DNA from: Chiridota heheva
Lineage: Eukaryota > Echinodermata > Holothuroidea > Apodida > Chiridotidae
Length of the DNA: 64,000 nt
Assembly (NCBI GenBank): GCA_020152595.1
Contig: JAIGNY010002015.1
Coordinates: 290,001-354,000, forward strand
Reading direction: 5' to 3'
Under the pieces are notes generated by a model. The model ran no database searches. It worked only from the letters and a program-made list of their open reading frames with translations, and was not told where the DNA came from. The translations under genes were made by a program, and so were the position numbers. Position 1 is the first letter of the stretch. Each line of letters begins with the position of its first letter. Shown in pieces: positions 13,791-25,096 of this stretch.

Positions 13791-16092
13791 AAGAAACGAC
13801 TTCTAATGAGGAAGAAAGAAGCGTAAACTGCTTTGTCATCATAGCAGGGACCTGCTATTTAAATAGCAGGTCTCTGATTATAGCATCAAAATTGAACAGA
13901 AACCAGAATACTTCATCATTGGCACAATGTAGATGACACAATGTACATGGTGTGTAGAAGCTCTTTGATGGTACAAAGCATTTTGCAAAGTATCTGTGTA
14001 TTTACTCGAAAGAGAAATATAGCAGCAGACGACATGCTCTATTGTTAGATGCAGTTTCTAGTTTGTTACACTGCTGGATGATTATATTGTTCTAGATGGA
14101 TCATATTTCCCCCTTACACTCCATAAAAAATAAAAAAAAGGTTTCATGCACTCTTTAAGATTCCTATATGTTTTTGTGAACCCTTGCTTTGTGGTCTAGA
14201 TCTGTTATGGGTGTTTCTGGTTTACCATCGAAACTGATTTCCAACTTCAAATGTTGGACATTGATTTTGTTGAACTTCTTATCAATATTTAGACTTATTA
14301 GTTGACACTCACTCAACAAGCTATTGAATCGATTGAATATTGCGTTTTCGTTTATTCCGTTCATAAATACCATCAGATAAGAATGTTATTGTAGATCTGG
14401 AAAATGCTCAATATTATAACTATCAAAATGTATACACCACTGGCATTTTAACTTTAAATTATGTTTTGTCGGTCACATTGGTATTTTGGATATATTTAAG
14501 TTAAACAGTTAAAACAAGTAACTTTGGTTATCATACCTTTACAAACCACGAGGCCCCGGGTTCAAAACACGCCAGTGCACCACAACTGGTTACCAAAGGC
14601 CGTGGACATTGACTTGGTTGTCGATGTTAACGTCGTACCTGTGTTCTCGTCCGGGTCGTATTAAGCGTTTTGATAGCATTTGTACTATCATAACCGAATA
14701 CGCAGGCGAAAAATTGTGTGTTCAATCCAAGTAACTAAACCCATTTTGTGAAGGAAAAATATCCATAGCAATATGAGACATGAAACGATTATGTAAGCAT
14801 ATGAACACAAGATAAAACACAAGATGTTGGTATTTCATTTTCATCCTTTTGCAAAGGGGAGGAAGTAATTGAAAGGACCGAATTAAAACACATGTTAATA
14901 ATTTCCACTTTAAAAACCTGATCCACTTCAAGATATGTGGACAGTCAAGACATTGGGTATACCTCTCTCATTTCTTTTGTAAATGCTTTGTTGTTTAACC
15001 ATGTGCCTCTTGTTACAAAGAGATGAGTTGATTTTGATAATGAGTTGTAGGATCTACCAAACCTACAATGAACAATTAGAACTAAATAAAAGGTAAAAGA
15101 GAAAATGTATGTAACTATCCATATACCTTAAAGAGGCGATATCGTCATATGTGCACAATATTAAGAATTCCTTTCAAATTTGTTTGATTGGCTGAAATTT
15201 TGCTGCGCGATTCGTTGTCTCGTATTGCAAGGTATATAGTTATCTTAAACGTTTATAAAGGTCACCACACGAGATGGCAGAGATCCTTGCGTCGATCGCC
15301 AATCCATCTTTTTTTTTCAAATCATGTCGTGAGTTCGAGCCCCGGTAGAATCCTTTATTTTGACTTTGCTTTCATCTTCTTCTTCTTTTTTTCTCAGTAA
15401 TTTTCATTTGGTGACTATTATTGTAGAATTATAATACTAATATTTTACTTTCGCTTTCTGACAAAAACGCATTGAAGAAAAGAAATAAGTTTCTCGTTAC
15501 AGTAACGTAATGCGCTGTGTATGTAATTCTGCACACACAACGTACATGCTAGTGTCTGGTTGTACTGTGTGGTACAAACAGACAGAGGATCGGATCTTGC
15601 CTCCACAACCGGAAGTTACGTCAAAATATAGTATCCCCCATTTTTACCGTATTTTACTGAGACGAGCCTCCCTCTTTAAGTTAAGTATGCGAGTACAGTC
15701 TATGTTGCAATTAAAAATAAGTTGTATCATATTGTTTTATTTTGGCTCCAGAAGATATTATGAGATCATCACATTCTTTCTTTTATTTGCGACATGGCTG
15801 CAAGATTTAGCTTGGATGGCATACATTTTAGTGTGATGTTAATTTATGGCCAAACACTTAAAAATTGGGTTTATAATTGTTAAATATTTGTTAGTTGCAT
15901 AATGCATTGTGAAAAGGGTTCTTATGATTGCATTTTGTGAAAGAAAAGTTTTTCAAGTCAGACAGATACAGGCTTAATCACCTGTAATCACCTATTTCAT
16001 ATTTGACTTTTGAAAGCACACTCAACCACTGCATATGTTAATAATTTTATGAAATGTCTTTGTGTTGTGTTATTATTAAGAAAATTGCATTC
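13791..16092. other. No gene supported
   Basis: Several short open frames exist, the largest 108 codons at 15510-15836 (+), but none shows recognisable domains or splice context. B-box-like sequences at about 14567 (CGGGTTCAAAAC) and 15331 (GAGTTCGAGCCCC) look like tRNA-derived repeat fossils without an intact partner. Confidence 0.4.
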
Positions 16093-16444
16093 ACAAATGC
16101 AGAATTTAACCTTATGCTTATTAAGTTTATTGCTTAAGTTCCTTCTCAGATTCAGTTTTAATTTATACAGTACAGTATGTCTCTTTTGATATAATGACTA
16201 ATTTGTAATCATTAAACATTGGTTAAAGGATTAGTTCAGTGGTCAAAAACGTTATTCTTATATGAAAAACAAATGCAAAATTTCACCTTATGCTTATTAA
16301 GTTTATTGCTTAAGTTCCTTCCCAGATTCATTTAAGTTATACAGTACAGTATGTCTCTTTTGACAAAATGAACAATTTGTAATCATCAAACATTGGTTAA
16401 AGGATCAGTTCAGTGGTCAAAAAAGTTATTCTTATATGAAAGAG
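16093..16444. repeat. 176-bp tandem duplication at the edge of a foldback element
   Basis: The block CTTATGCTTATTAAGTTTAT recurs at 16111 and 16287, an offset of 176 bp. The unit runs from an ACAAATGCA motif through TTAAAGGAT(C/T)AGTTCAGTGG into the first ~45 bp of the foldback element that follows. The element's left end is therefore present twice. Confidence 0.8.
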
Positions 16445-16939
16445 GACTTCAATATAAACAAAATGGTGAAGACAATACTTCAAAACTTATTCCATTAAGA
16501 AGATATTCAAGTTTGAAGTTCTTCTTATCTGCATAGAAATGACTGGTGTAGCCTACTATGGTTTCTTCATCCTCACTTTTTAACAATTTTTATGTATTCT
16601 AAAGAACATTTATTTAACTTTTCTGCTGTTTGAATTGTTTTTACAGGTGGTAAATCATAAAAACCTTTCTTAGATTCTGTTTTTATACTTGCCTGACATA
16701 TCCCATGTCACAAACTTGCATGAAAAAATGTGATAGAATACATAAAGAATTTGAGGACTCTGACATCACAAGTAGTCTGATTTCAGTCGTTTTTACACAA
16801 CTTATGATACAGAACTTGAAACTTAAATTCTCCTTAACAGAATAAGATATTTGGATGTTTTTTTTTTCTCTCACCATTTTGTTTCTTTTGAAGTCTTCTT
16901 TCATATTACATTAATTTACTCCACCACCGAAATATTCCT
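16401..16939. mobile_element. 539-bp TTAA-flanked foldback element (family A)
   Basis: Flanked by TTAA on both sides (16397-16400, 16940-16943), with ends AGGATCAGTTCAGTGGTC and CACCGAAATATTCCT. The arms are inverted over most of the length: GAGGACTTCAATATAAACAA on the left pairs with TTTGTTTCTTTTGAAGTC on the right. There is no coding sequence. TTAA target duplications are typical of piggyBac and Kolobok transposons, so a non-autonomous derivative of one of these is likely. Related copies are at 47382 and 61852. Confidence 0.85.
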
Positions 16940-16943
16940 TTAA

Positions 16944-17323
16944 GTTAGAAATACTTTATTTCATGGGGAAAATACTTACATCCCAATGTCTTTCAGGCTA
17001 CACCTTGAATGTGAAGAAGCGCTGTGCGAATAAGGATTCAAAGCAACTAACCATGAACAAATACGTAAGGGGTATGAGAATAACAAAATGGAAGCGGTTC
17101 AGGATGAAAAAAGACACCCACATCCAAACAAACAAAGAGAAAATTATCCTTCACTTTGGCTCAATTGTCCCTCTTGATGATTTGATTGTCAAGGTTTCAA
17201 AATTAGCTTTAAGGATTGTCTTAATGCTTTAATTATAGAACACATCAATCGTTCTGCAGCAGGGTTCATCAATACAAATAGAAAACAATAGTTAATTTAT
17301 TTTGATATGTTTAAAAAAGATTT
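16944..17323. other. No gene recognised; 89-codon open frame
   Basis: A Lys/Arg-rich open frame at 16963-17232 (+) matches nothing I recognise, and no splice or start context supports it. Probably chance. Confidence 0.3.
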
Positions 17324-17408
17324 GTATTTCCTGGGATTCGAACCCGGTCCCTCCGGACCATAGTGTTGTGTAATTACCAGTGATCTCTTGTTAAGTCATA
17401 TGAAATGC
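17324..17408 (-). pseudogene. tRNA-like fossil (class II-like) or SINE head
   Basis: The minus strand carries a T-arm/B-box GGGTTCGAATCCC, preceded by a GGTCCGGAGGGACC hairpin in the position of a long variable arm. The outer ends GCATTTC and GAAATAC can pair at 6 of 7 positions, giving an 85-nt tRNA-like outline. The D arm and anticodon arm do not fold convincingly, so I do not call a functional tRNA. Confidence 0.35.
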
Positions 17409-18269
17409 AGTGTCATTTCAATACCGTGTAGTTTCCACGTAATACAATTCCAGGGTTATTTATTATATCAAAAGAAACATATGTTTAAAAATGTTATTGA
17501 TTTAGTTAATGGGTTGAGAGAAATATAATATGTTATTCTATAATTATTGCAGTAAAATATCACGCTTAATGTGAATTTATATTCATGTTTATCATGCATA
17601 TCATTATATGTTTTGTTATTATTGAGCGGGAATATGTTGGCGGGAAATGCCTTATTTGAAATGAAGAATGTGTAAATAAATCAGCTGATATAAAGGAACC
17701 GAAGAGTTCGGAACTAATTATTTTTGTTTACCTTGGGAACATCAATTATCAGACCAATAATGTGATAAGTAGGTGATTGGGTAAGTACCCCATTCCTACC
17801 CCTATAGCCATACCACTGCAACTTGCAGTTGGTAAACTATGATTGATATAGAGTTTTATATACGAAAAGATTATAAGCATATATAATATGAATATGTTGA
17901 TACAGTACATGTTTTCATTGATATTTTTCTTTCGAAATACCTGTTTATAAATGTTTCCTGATATCTTCAATGAAATTTAAAATAGTTTTTAGCAATCTGA
18001 AGATGAGAAGAGTTTCTCTTAATATTAAACATGTTTGTGTGCAAAAGGTTTGTATCCCATTATTCCTAAAAAGAGCACAAAGTTCCATAACAATCTTTGT
18101 TCACCAATAAACAACATAATGATGGTGACATGGAGGTAAGGAGGGGGGTGGTACGGTGTGCAGGGATGGGTTTCACATAGAAGGGGATGTATATTGTATC
18201 TATAGCGAAAGCTAGTTTCATACACTAATGTGCAGCTTTCAGTTTTCAGTAACATGCTGCCCACAAACG
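17409..18269. other. No gene seen
   Basis: AT-rich sequence; the short open frames have no recognisable content. Confidence 0.4.
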
Positions 18270-19060
18270 GTAGCACAGTACTAATACAGTATTACTCCGC
18301 CAGCCCAAAGGAAACACCCACCCGGCCAGAGAAAAGGCTAAGATATTTTCGAGAGGTCCCATTTCATGGGAAGCTGAGAAAATGCAAATTTCAAGAATGG
18401 TAGAGAAAGGATAGGTCTTTAATATGCATATCCAACCTTGACAAGATCTGTTTCAAAAAAAGTTTCATTGGGAACTATTTTACCATGAACCCATACCACA
18501 ATTTGAGTGATTAGGTGATGGTGTATAACAACGCTTCACTTTAGCCTAAAAAAAGGGCCGAAACCTCAAGTCAACCCCTATAGAACATACCATTATCCAA
18601 ACGATATTAGATGGTACTTTTGGAAAACATCGCAAAAGTTTGCGAAACTTCCCCTTTCTGGTACAAAAAAAGACCCGAAACTTAACTCTTACATAATAAG
18701 CTTTAATAGGGAAAATAATTAGCTCCGTGCTACCTAACGTGGTCATCTTTTTAGGCAGCACAGAACTAATTGGGTATTACTCTGCAAACCCAAAATGTGA
18801 ACGCCCAGAAAAAAGGCTACTCAAACTATTTTTGAGAGGGAGCTAAAATTCCAGTAACGGTAGAGAATGGATATGTCTTGACTATAAGTTTGACCAAACT
18901 TGACGAGATGTTCTTCAAAATAGTTTCATGGGGAGCTATTTCTTGCACTTTTGGTACAAAAAAAAAAAAACCTTACTTGATAAGATTCAATAGTGCAATG
19001 AATAGCTCCATGCCACCTTCAGCCGAAACCAAAGCCTACTTACAGTTAGCACAGAACTAT
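18270..19060. repeat. Diverged direct repeat, two partial units of about 480 bp and 290 bp
   Basis: AGCACAG(T/A)ACTAAT followed by GTATTACTC recurs at about 18271 and 18758. Later shared blocks are GGTAGAGAA(A/T)GGATA, CTTGAC(A/G)AGAT and a TTTCAT.GGGA.CTATTT block. A third start, TTAGCACAGAACTA, is at about 19045. Confidence 0.6.
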
Positions 19061-19149
19061 GACAAATAAAAACAAATCAAACTCGGTTGCTTAAACCAGC
19101 TCTCAACTTCCCGCTACCCCCTGTCCAAAAATACTTGCCGATACCAAAC

Positions 19150-19530
19150 TGCTTCTTGTTTTCACATGTTCGGTACAGATGACAATCAAATTGGGACACT
19201 TACACGGATAACAACTCTACAACATCCAACCAGGCGTACATCTAGCTGTCCATTCCTGTCATCCCCATAACTTGTCCCGTAAAGATCATGTCTGTATACA
19301 TCACCCGCTTCCGAGTACGCCATCCGCCTCACGCATTCATACCTCCGTAAAGACTCATCTCCACCCTTCTGCAATTGATTATATCGGGCCCTTAACTGAA
19401 ACACATCTTTATTGATTGTCCACTCTTCGCCCACCCCAGAGCTTCCCAAATCGCTTTAATTCCATTGCCGAACTCCGTCCGTAAGAACTCCCCAGAAACA
19501 ATCATCTCCTTCCTAAGTTATACCTGTTGA
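19150..19530 (+). pseudogene. Decayed non-LTR retrotransposon (LINE) ORF2 C-terminus
   Basis: Broken frames read LYNIQPGVHL, then IRLTHSYLRKDSSPPFCN, then LKHIFIDCPLFAHPR and ETIISFLS. This is the usual C-terminal order in jockey/CR1-type LINE proteins (a RLTHSYLL-type block, a cysteine cluster, then an EHILLDCP-type block). At least two frame changes and several stops separate the pieces. No upstream reverse transcriptase domain is visible nearby, so this is a truncated fossil. Confidence 0.6.
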
Positions 19531-22271
19531 TACAACTATACCTAAGTTGTCTTACCCAAACCCTTTCCACCCTATATCTACCTATTACACTCTGTTCGAC
19601 TTCTTCTACCATTTTCTCAACTGATATAATTCAATTTGACCATCGTTGTCTTCTTGCAAAAAAACCAAAACATATAATAGTATAACCATATTGATTATCC
19701 TGCCATTGTTTTCATTACCAAGTTTTTACTAAAAAATACTAACACAGTACCTTCTTAATCTATTTTAACTCTTTGTATCTATTTATAACAACTTTTATTG
19801 GAATGAAGAAAGCAAAATCCCAAACCATGATAACATAATATTAGGTAATCTAACAGGGGCGGCTAAAAGGGGGAAATAGGTTGGTAGTCGAGGACAGGGG
19901 TCTGCTTAAGGCGGGGCATCAGTGAGGCTTAAGTGGCGATGCCCCTTTTTAAGAACATATTTAAGAGCATTTAATTGCTTATATGTCTTTAATTCTTTAA
20001 AATCGCTCCATTCTTCGTTGATTATATTTTTTAAATCGGAATAATACATTTGAGTTAAAGAGAGTCCTATCATTATCTAATTACAAAAAACAAACCCGCC
20101 CTTCCCTCTTAATTGTGGTTCTGTATTAGGCCAGCAGGAGAGGGGAGGGTGAGGGGGGTGATCGCCCCTCAATATCTTAATCCGTCGGTTCAGATTTTCA
20201 GATTCGGTAATAATATTTTTAAGATTTGTGCGATTTTGTATTAAGATACATGAAGTAAGACAGAGAGAGAGAAGGGATGGGGAGGTGGGTGTCGGAGTGC
20301 ACGTGATGCAGAGCAGGCTCATGCTAAAAGTTTGACAATATTTACACAAGTTTGTAGTAAATTATTGAATTTTTTTTTTGTCAGACAACCCATATTTTTC
20401 AAAGAGTGACGATAAACCTAACCATGTACAAACGTAAACAAAAAAACATTATATTTCCACATTATGCGTTTTCATGATTTTGTGTTTTGTATATGGTGTA
20501 TTATAGCTCTCTTTGACATAAATTTTGACTTGTATAATGCACCTTCTTACTATGCGTTGTGACATACTTTTTGACCTTGAAATGTCAATTTTGCGAGAGT
20601 TTCCTACCGGGGCCCACGCCGACAATTCAATCGTTTTGTGCTCGAAGGTGTCTCCTCAACTACACCACTAGATATTGTGTTGGTTCAACTCACCCCCTTC
20701 CTCTCTCTTTCTCCACCCTCAACATGAAAATCCTGGCTACGCCATTGATTAGGCCTATCCTATTAAGACGATCTGTACTAAGGGCTATATAGTAAGTAAC
20801 TCTTTTCACGTCGATTTGGGTGATTATATTTTCTGAAATTTAAAATTCTGTTTCCCATATATATAACTTTTATCTCTCAGTGACTAGTACAACGGAATGA
20901 GGTTAAAAGCATTGGGAAAATGCTATACCGTGGGCACACAATTATTTTGATTTTGAAAACCTTCAGTGGAAATCTAGCGTCAACTAATGCAGGGAGCAGA
21001 AAACTCCCTGGTGCAACGTACTAATGCAAAAGATGTACGTTTATATCGTGTTCTAGTGCGAATCTCAAATTAATGGCATTTATTTCTGAAATCTAAATAT
21101 GAGTTTTTCTTGATTAGAAATGCACGAGCGCCAGCTTAGCATGCATATACAGACTCTACTCTTGAGTATTCTTATTCTCAAATGTTATTTGAACACAACG
21201 CCCCTTGAAACACGGACGGTGTGAAACTACCACTGTCATTTTCGTCCCGTTTCCAAGGACATTCTCTCAACGAACTTGACTGTGTATTACGCAATCATTT
21301 AACCACAAATTTTGTAATAATACGAAGTGGAAAATAGCAAACTCGAAACTATTCAGTGACCTCATATCAATTTCACGTAATCGTTCATACGGTTACTAGA
21401 ATGCCACAGACACAGACAAACAGGATGGGATAGTTAAATGTTCAAGGGGCGGATTCTGTAATGTACTACCTTAAGTATAGAGGAGATGAGAAAGAAAAAA
21501 AACTGTTAATGAATACCATGAATACCCACCCGCGCCACCACTGCCATCTAAGAAATATTTTAGGTTAATAAATGGGAGGATAGCTTATAAAAAAAAAAAA
21601 GCGATTTCCCTTTAATTTCTTGCCGGGAGTGTTAGAGGCTGCTACTTCAAAACAAAGTTTGTAATTTTCACAAATATGGAATTTTACTGTTAAATTACAT
21701 CTGTTAACTTCTATAATTATAAAAGAACCAGTCAATTTTTTTTCTTCTCCTGAATAACGTCTAGTCTAAGCATCGGAATTGACAAAACATTGACTCAAAA
21801 TAGAAATAATTTGATCATTAGGTTTGTATGACAAAAATTCTCCTCCACCATTCCACTTTAAATTTACGTACAGCATACAGAATTTTAGGAAAGAAAAAAT
21901 GATGACTGCTAAAAGTCTCATCGTGCGGTCTCACAATCAAAACAAATTGTGTGAAGTTTTTAAAGCTCTTTGGTTTTTGACAATCATTATTTCATATATG
22001 ATTAGAGAAATACTATAATTATCGCTATAATTATTAGTTCTTTTCATAGAAATACATCAAACACCGTTTTGGAAAAGTAAACACGTTATTACACAGGATA
22101 CTGCATACACCAGTCACTTTTCAACACACTGGCGAAGTGTTGATATTGAAGTAACTCCCAGACGGATCATTAAAATGAGAAAAATAATTATTTTCAAAAA
22201 ATAGTTTGTTTAACATATAGACCACGTCCTCTTTAATTTAAGATACTACTAGACAAGCTTTGTATACCTGT
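19531..22271. other. No gene seen
   Basis: AT-rich sequence without supported exons. The end GGCTACGCCATTG near 20737-20749 looks like a hAT-type terminus, but I could not find its partner. G-rich and C-rich patches occur near 20120-20170. Confidence 0.4.
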
Positions 22272-23414
22272 TTATGAGTCTTTGATATCAAAGGAATAAG
22301 TGCCCTCATCGGTCTTTTCATCAATTTAAAAAGTTTTTTGGTGTGAAGCATGATTTGCGAAACCAAGTTCTAAGGAATCAGTTGCTATAGTACCCAACAA
22401 ATGGGGAAAACAGTTTGGGGTCTGTGTGGTGTTATTCACTGTTTTGAGTGAGCAGACAAGTAAGGTAACCTATCACAATTGTAGGAAATATTGTCAATGG
22501 GTAATAATACAAAAAACTCATACTGAAGAATTTTGATTGAGGTGCAGCTTCCAATGTTATCTCAGTGACTACAGTGAACACTGTTTGTACAGGGTCAATG
22601 TCGGATATTGTGGTGTAGTTAGGTATTGGACAAGCCGTTAATGGAGGTCTTGCGTGTGGTGCTTCATAAAAACCTGAGCCAATCTTTACAAGCAGCCCTA
22701 CGCCCACACCAAAAACTAATCCAAATATGTTCCAATGGAATCTACTCTTGGAAAAAACATTCCAAGATAAAACACGGCGATGGTTGGACCATCGAAAATT
22801 GAACTGTAGCTTACCACTGCTTGAAACACACCCTTAAAGGATAAAGCAAGGAGTCCAATTGATATAGCGACACCCCCTAAAGGCAAAGAAATCACTTTTA
22901 CCCAGTAGGTATAGTGGGTGTCGATCATGTCCTTCCAAATGGGTCTGTTAAAATCCTGACCTATTACCGCCGCTATTCCGTTTATAAGCGAAGACATGGA
23001 TGACAGTGATGCTGCAAATGCCCCCCGGAATCAAAAATCCAGGTACCCCTGGGATGCCGTTAAACACGTCAACAATAAAATTAGGGACCAGTTGATCAGC
23101 TCGATTTATCTTGCCACTTGTAAGTGGACCACAATACGCGTAGTACCCAAAGATGGTCATTCCCATAGCAACGGAAAGTAAATCAACAACCCAGTAGCGC
23201 ATATGCCAACCCAAGCAGCTGCTTTAGCCTGCGCTTCCGTTTTGCATGAGTTGTAGCGCTGGACAAATTGCTGTTTTGAAAAAGTCGTGCAAAAAAACAA
23301 TTGAAACCCCTACATGGGCGTAGGAGCCCAATTTGATTTTTGGGGGCTGTAACGACTTGCCCGAAAGATATAACCCCCCAATTTTCAACATGTTCAATGT
23401 ACATATCATAATAG

Positions 23415-23854
23415 CAGTGGCGTAACTAGGGTTCTCCGGGCCGGGGGCGAGAGGGATACTGCGGGCCCCGTGGTATCAAGTGGGTAAAATTATTATAAAA
23501 ACAACAACGACGCTACGCGCGGTTGGCGCGTAGCGTATGAAGAAAAATTTGGAAAAAAGCCTCCCAGACTGCAGGAAATGGCTTTAAAAATATAAAAAAA
23601 GTTAAATATTTTTCCTTGATTTTATATGTATTGCTCAAATTGTTATCAATTTACAAAAATGGAACAAAAATGTTTTTACAAGCTGATTCTGGCCCAGACA
23701 ATAATTTTTCAACTCATTGGAACCAAAGGTGCAGGAGTCGGAGTCTACATATTTTTTCGCGGCCTGCTGCCTGCGGGCACCCTTGGGCCTGTCCCGGGCG
23801 GTTTCTCCCTGCCACACCTCCCCCCCCCCCTCTCCCCCCGTAGTTACGCCACTG
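23415..23854. mobile_element. 440-bp non-autonomous hAT-like element nested in the larger hAT element
   Basis: Ends CAGTGGCGTAACTAGGG and CCGTAGTTACGCCACTG are inverted repeats with one mismatch over about 16 bp. The flanks TCATAATAG and TCATATAG differ by one base of length, consistent with an 8-bp target duplication plus a small indel. The interior has no transposase. It sits 102 bp inside the left end of the host transposon, so it inserted later. Confidence 0.85.
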
Positions 23855-24129
23855 TCATATAGGCGTTTACACATCGCATGCTAATTACATACAATCATTT
23901 TGCCGTGTTACCCTTCCATATTGGTTATAATTTTTGTGGAAGTCGTTACAATAATAATGATGATAATAATAATATAAATCTAAACATTGAAAAACACACT
24001 GGTGAATTACCAAATATATAGGCGCTGGTGCAATTCAAATCACCAGGCATTTCATTCACGAAAAAAACCCTCAAACAGTTGTGCATATTATGCATGACTG
24101 GTTGAATCGTTTAGCTGTAAAAAAAGTTC

Positions 24130-25096
24130 TCAATGTAAGTAACAATTTCTAACCCGCCTGCTTCCAAAAATATTTATAATGCCTTCCATTTGTTCTTGCA
24201 TTATTCTGTTCGTAAACTCTCGTTCAATGTTCATAATTGCAAGGTTATGGAGTCTTTGTTGCCCATAGTCTTTCGTAAATATGTTTTTAATCTGCGTAGG
24301 CCGCTGAAGGCCCTCTCGGCAGAACACGTCGTTGCTGGGATGTTGCAAGAATGCATGCACACTTATAATATGTACACAAAATGTTATGTTGGTCGTACGC
24401 GTATACCGGTATATATTCCACAACATTTGCTGCAGAATGATTAGGATCCAGAGAAAAGATTTGCTTAGTTTGTTTTCTACAATTAATAAAACTCTTCTGT
24501 TCAGCTTCGAGAATGTCTCGATAATATCCTGCTACTTTATCATAAGTACTTGCAGTTGTAGCTTCATTTAATACAATGTCACTGATGGCACAGCTACGCT
24601 CGGGTCATCCACATCAAATCTCGATTCCATCTCGGAAACCATTTTATCTATGCTACAAAAACAAGCATCAATACGATGATAATCTCGTGGACAGTGGAGT
24701 GGTGTACTGCTGTGCTTCGCCAGCTCCTGATGTCCCCATGAGAACCTCAAGTCGACGAGGTGGCTTACGTGCTCTTGGAAGCTTTGGTTCCTTGAATTCA
24801 TAGTCTGTATCCGCTATACATTCTTTGATGTTGTTACCGAGGAGTTCAGCTTGTTTCCAAACAAGCTCAAACATTTCATCATTTCTACTATCTTTGAGTG
24901 TTTGTCTTGTTGCATCTGCAATCCTTTTTGCCGATATTACATCCACCGTCTTTTCCTGGAGGTACTGACTAAGGCTGCTAGTATTCGATAGTATTAACTT
25001 TAATACATAAAAACCAAAAACAAACTCAAAATCCAAGTACCCTTTTCTGCTAATTCGCGGTCCGCGTTTGTTGTGAAAATTTCCCCCTTTTTCCAC
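24130..25096 (-). pseudogene. hAT transposase fragment (ZMYM1-like group)
   Basis: Read on the minus strand, the first segment (25096-24668) contains YLDFEFVFGFYVLKLILSNT, then SLSQYLQEKTVDVISAK and ELVWKQAELLGNNIKECI, a helical region seen in ZMYM1-like hAT proteins. It continues with RIDACFCSIDKMVSEMESRF. Near 24345-24245 the C-terminal dimerisation motif reads CSAERAFSGLRRLKTYLRKT, and after a frame change RLHNLAIMNIEREF. The N-terminal zinc finger and most of the catalytic domain are absent and the frames are broken, so it cannot make an active enzyme. The host element is 23313-25263. Confidence 0.8.

Noticed and set aside
15510-15836. 108-codon frame
   Set aside because: No recognisable domain, no splice or promoter context, and hydrophobicity consistent with AT-rich chance sequence.
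17324-17408. Functional tRNA gene
   Set aside because: T arm and acceptor ends look tRNA-like, but the D and anticodon arms do not fold; listed only as a fossil.
20737-20749. End of a complete hAT element (GGCTACGCCATTG)
   Set aside because: No matching opposite end or target duplication found within several kilobases.
24190-24571. Plus-strand frames over the hAT transposase
   Set aside because: Shadows of the minus-strand transposase remnant.
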